Notes under the pieces: generated by a model
Databases searched by the model: none
What the model was told of the DNA's origin: nothing
What the model saw: the letters and a program-made list of their open reading frames with translations, nothing else
Origin: Peptococcaceae bacterium
GTDB taxonomy: Bacteria > Bacillota > Peptococcia > Peptococcales > Peptococcaceae
Assembly: GCA_019420345.1 (NCBI GenBank)
Contig: JAHZHI010000016.1
Span: 1 to 14,773 of the forward strand
Direction of reading: 5' to 3'
DNA: 14,773 nt
Program-made: the position numbers and the translations under genes
In this document: one piece after another, positions 14,086 to 14,773 of the stretch
Numbering within the stretch: the first letter of the stretch is position 1
Layout of the letters: each line of letters starts with the position of its first letter

Positions 14086-14116
14086 GAAGAGCGAAGGCTT
14101 GCCCTTCGCTTTTCTT
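14086..14116 (+). terminator. Hairpin terminator after the hydrolase gene
   Basis: The stem pairs 14086-14097 with 14103-14114 (core GCGAAGG/CCTTCGC, one G-U pair) around a 5-nt loop. A T-rich end TTTTCTT follows on the plus strand. It separates the hydrolase from the FMN reductase gene, so the latter depends on read-through or on a promoter squeezed into 14115-14150. A TTGTCA at 14115-14120 has no -10 at the right distance. Confidence 0.8.
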
Positions 14117-14152
14117 GTCACTGCTGCAATGAAAAGTTAGGAGATGGCATTT

Positions 14153-14683
14153 ATGAATATTTTAGTTTTAAATGGTAGCCCTCGTCCTCAGGGTAATACG
14201 AAGAAATTGGTCAATGCCTTTAAAGAAGGGGCGGAATCGGCTGGTCACCATGTTGACGTGATTGATGTATGTCAGAAAAAGATTGGCGGTTGTCGGGCGT
14301 GCGAATATTGTCATACCAAAGGGCATGGTGCATGCATTCAAAAAGATGACATGCAGGAAATTGTCGCTTTGTTAAACGAAGCGGATATGCTGGTTTTGGC
14401 GTCGCCTATCTATTATCATGGGCTTAGCGGTCAGCTGAAATGTGTCATTGATCGGTTGTATGGGCCATCATATCCAAGTGGTCCAGAGCGGTTAAAGAAA
14501 GTAGCGATGATTTTAAGTTCTGGTGCCGCTGGCGTATACGATGGTGCACGTTTTTCTTTTGACGGCGATTTTGTTGGCTGGCTGGGCTTGGAGAACATGG
14601 GCTTTTTCACTGCTCATGGCAGTGAAAATGGTTCGCCGGAAAAAATGGCCGAACTGCGTGCATTTGGTGCTTCATTGCATTAA
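14153..14683 (+). CDS. NAD(P)H-dependent FMN reductase / flavodoxin-fold protein with Fe-S-type cysteine cluster
   Basis: This is a 176-residue flavodoxin-like fold protein. FMN phosphate is bound by NGSPRPQGNT (residues 7-16), and the second flavin loop is SPIYYHGLSGQLKCVIDR (84-101). These are signatures of the NADPH-dependent FMN reductase / iron-sulfur flavoprotein group. After the second strand lie Cys47, Cys50, Cys53 and Cys61 (CX2CX2CX7C), the compact pattern that binds 4Fe-4S in the Isf proteins of methanogens. So it may be an iron-sulfur flavoprotein rather than a plain reductase. The C-terminal part is shorter than in Isf. The start is placed at 14153, 9 nt after TAGGAG; the ATG at 14144 directly abuts that site. 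It lies downstream of the hydrolase but past a terminator. Electron partner and substrate are unknown. Confidence 0.88.
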   Translation: MNILVLNGSPRPQGNTKKLVNAFKEGAESAGHHVDVIDVCQKKIGGCRACEYCHTKGHGACIQKDDMQEIVALLNEADMLVLASPIYYHGLSGQLKCVIDRLYGPSYPSGPERLKKVAMILSSGAAGVYDGARFSFDGDFVGWLGLENMGFFTAHGSENGSPEKMAELRAFGASLH

Positions 14684-14694
14684 GAAATAAAAAA

Positions 14695-14723
14695 GAGAGG
14701 AAGGCGTATGATGCCTTCCTCTC
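14695..14723 (-). terminator. Hairpin terminator with U-tract on minus strand
   Basis: A perfect 11-bp stem pairs 14695-14705 with 14713-14723 around a 7-nt loop. On the minus strand it is followed by TTTTTTATTTC; on the plus strand by AGACTG. It therefore suits a convergent minus-strand gene entering from the right, which lies outside the window, while the plus strand has the next hairpin. Confidence 0.7.
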
Positions 14724-14734
14724 AGACTGTAGAT

Positions 14735-14770
14735 AAACCCTATTTTGGCATTTTTGCCAAAATAGGGTTT
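14735..14770. terminator. Strong hairpin terminator at the right end
   Basis: A perfect 16-bp stem pairs 14735-14750 with 14755-14770 around a TTTT loop. The ends are A-rich on the 5' side and T-rich on the 3' side. It lies about 50 nt past the stop of the FMN reductase gene and should end that transcript. The window stops 3 nt later, so the full U-tract is not visible. Confidence 0.8.
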
Positions 14771-14773
14771 TCT

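Noticed and set aside
14115..14150. Separate promoter for the FMN reductase gene, suggested by TTGTCA at 14115-14120
   Set aside because: At 16-18 bp downstream there is only the ribosome binding site TAGGAG and no -10-like hexamer; the TTGTCA is part of the terminator tail.
1..14773. CRISPR arrays, insertion sequences, attachment sites, tRNA or rRNA genes
   Set aside because: No regularly spaced repeats, transposase or integrase sequence, flanking direct repeats, or tRNA-like cloverleaf sequence was seen on either strand.

Overview
This 14.8 kb window is an ordinary-looking chromosomal segment of an anaerobic low-to-mid GC Firmicute. The best guess is Negativicutes (the Veillonella/Megasphaera/Dialister side). 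The reasons are the rapZ-yvcK-whiA cluster with a membrane-anchored YvcK, strong GGAGG-type ribosome binding sites with some TTG and GTG starts, and a periplasmic-type lipoprotein with an S-layer-homology-like tail. The taxon is an inference; no rRNA or other marker gene is present. There is no sign of a transposon, phage, CRISPR array, tRNA or rRNA, and no gene-free gap longer than about 205 bases.

Left part (1-5230), genes on the minus strand. Two hairpins at 15-44 and 54-78 close the carAB operon. carB and carA (carbamoyl-phosphate synthase) are 3 nt apart and have their own promoter just upstream of a TTG-started carA. Upstream of that lies a small radical-SAM-like gene with an unusual CX4CX2C cysteine signature. 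It ends in a long hairpin that abuts the carA promoter.

Middle part (5327-11830), genes on the plus strand. An extended -10 promoter starts a tightly packed run: an unrecognised 115-residue small protein with an N-terminal membrane segment, rapZ, yvcK (glmR), whiA, a lipoprotein FAD-dependent oxidoreductase with an SLH-like C-terminus, and a DUF368 membrane protein (the PopT-type undecaprenyl-phosphate translocase family). The gaps are 19, 18, -4, -1 and 26 nt. The RapZ/YvcK homologues studied elsewhere act around UDP-GlcNAc supply, DUF368 acts on the C55-P lipid carrier, and SLH-type domains bind cell-wall material. The run therefore looks like an envelope-precursor locus to which an undescribed exported flavoprotein and an unknown small membrane protein have been added. 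It ends in a 20-bp hairpin whose outer base pairs are the stop codons of the two convergent genes.

Right part (11828-14773). A LysR regulator is divergent from an uncharacterised 81-residue protein and a cysteine-nucleophile alpha/beta hydrolase. After a terminator comes a flavodoxin-fold NAD(P)H:FMN reductase with an Fe-S-type cysteine cluster. The layout suggests a LysR-controlled detoxification or redox module. Two strong hairpins close the window. In four genes (whiA, lysR, hydrolase, FMN reductase) the longest reading frame begins on or inside the Shine-Dalgarno sequence, so I moved the start to the next well-spaced ATG.
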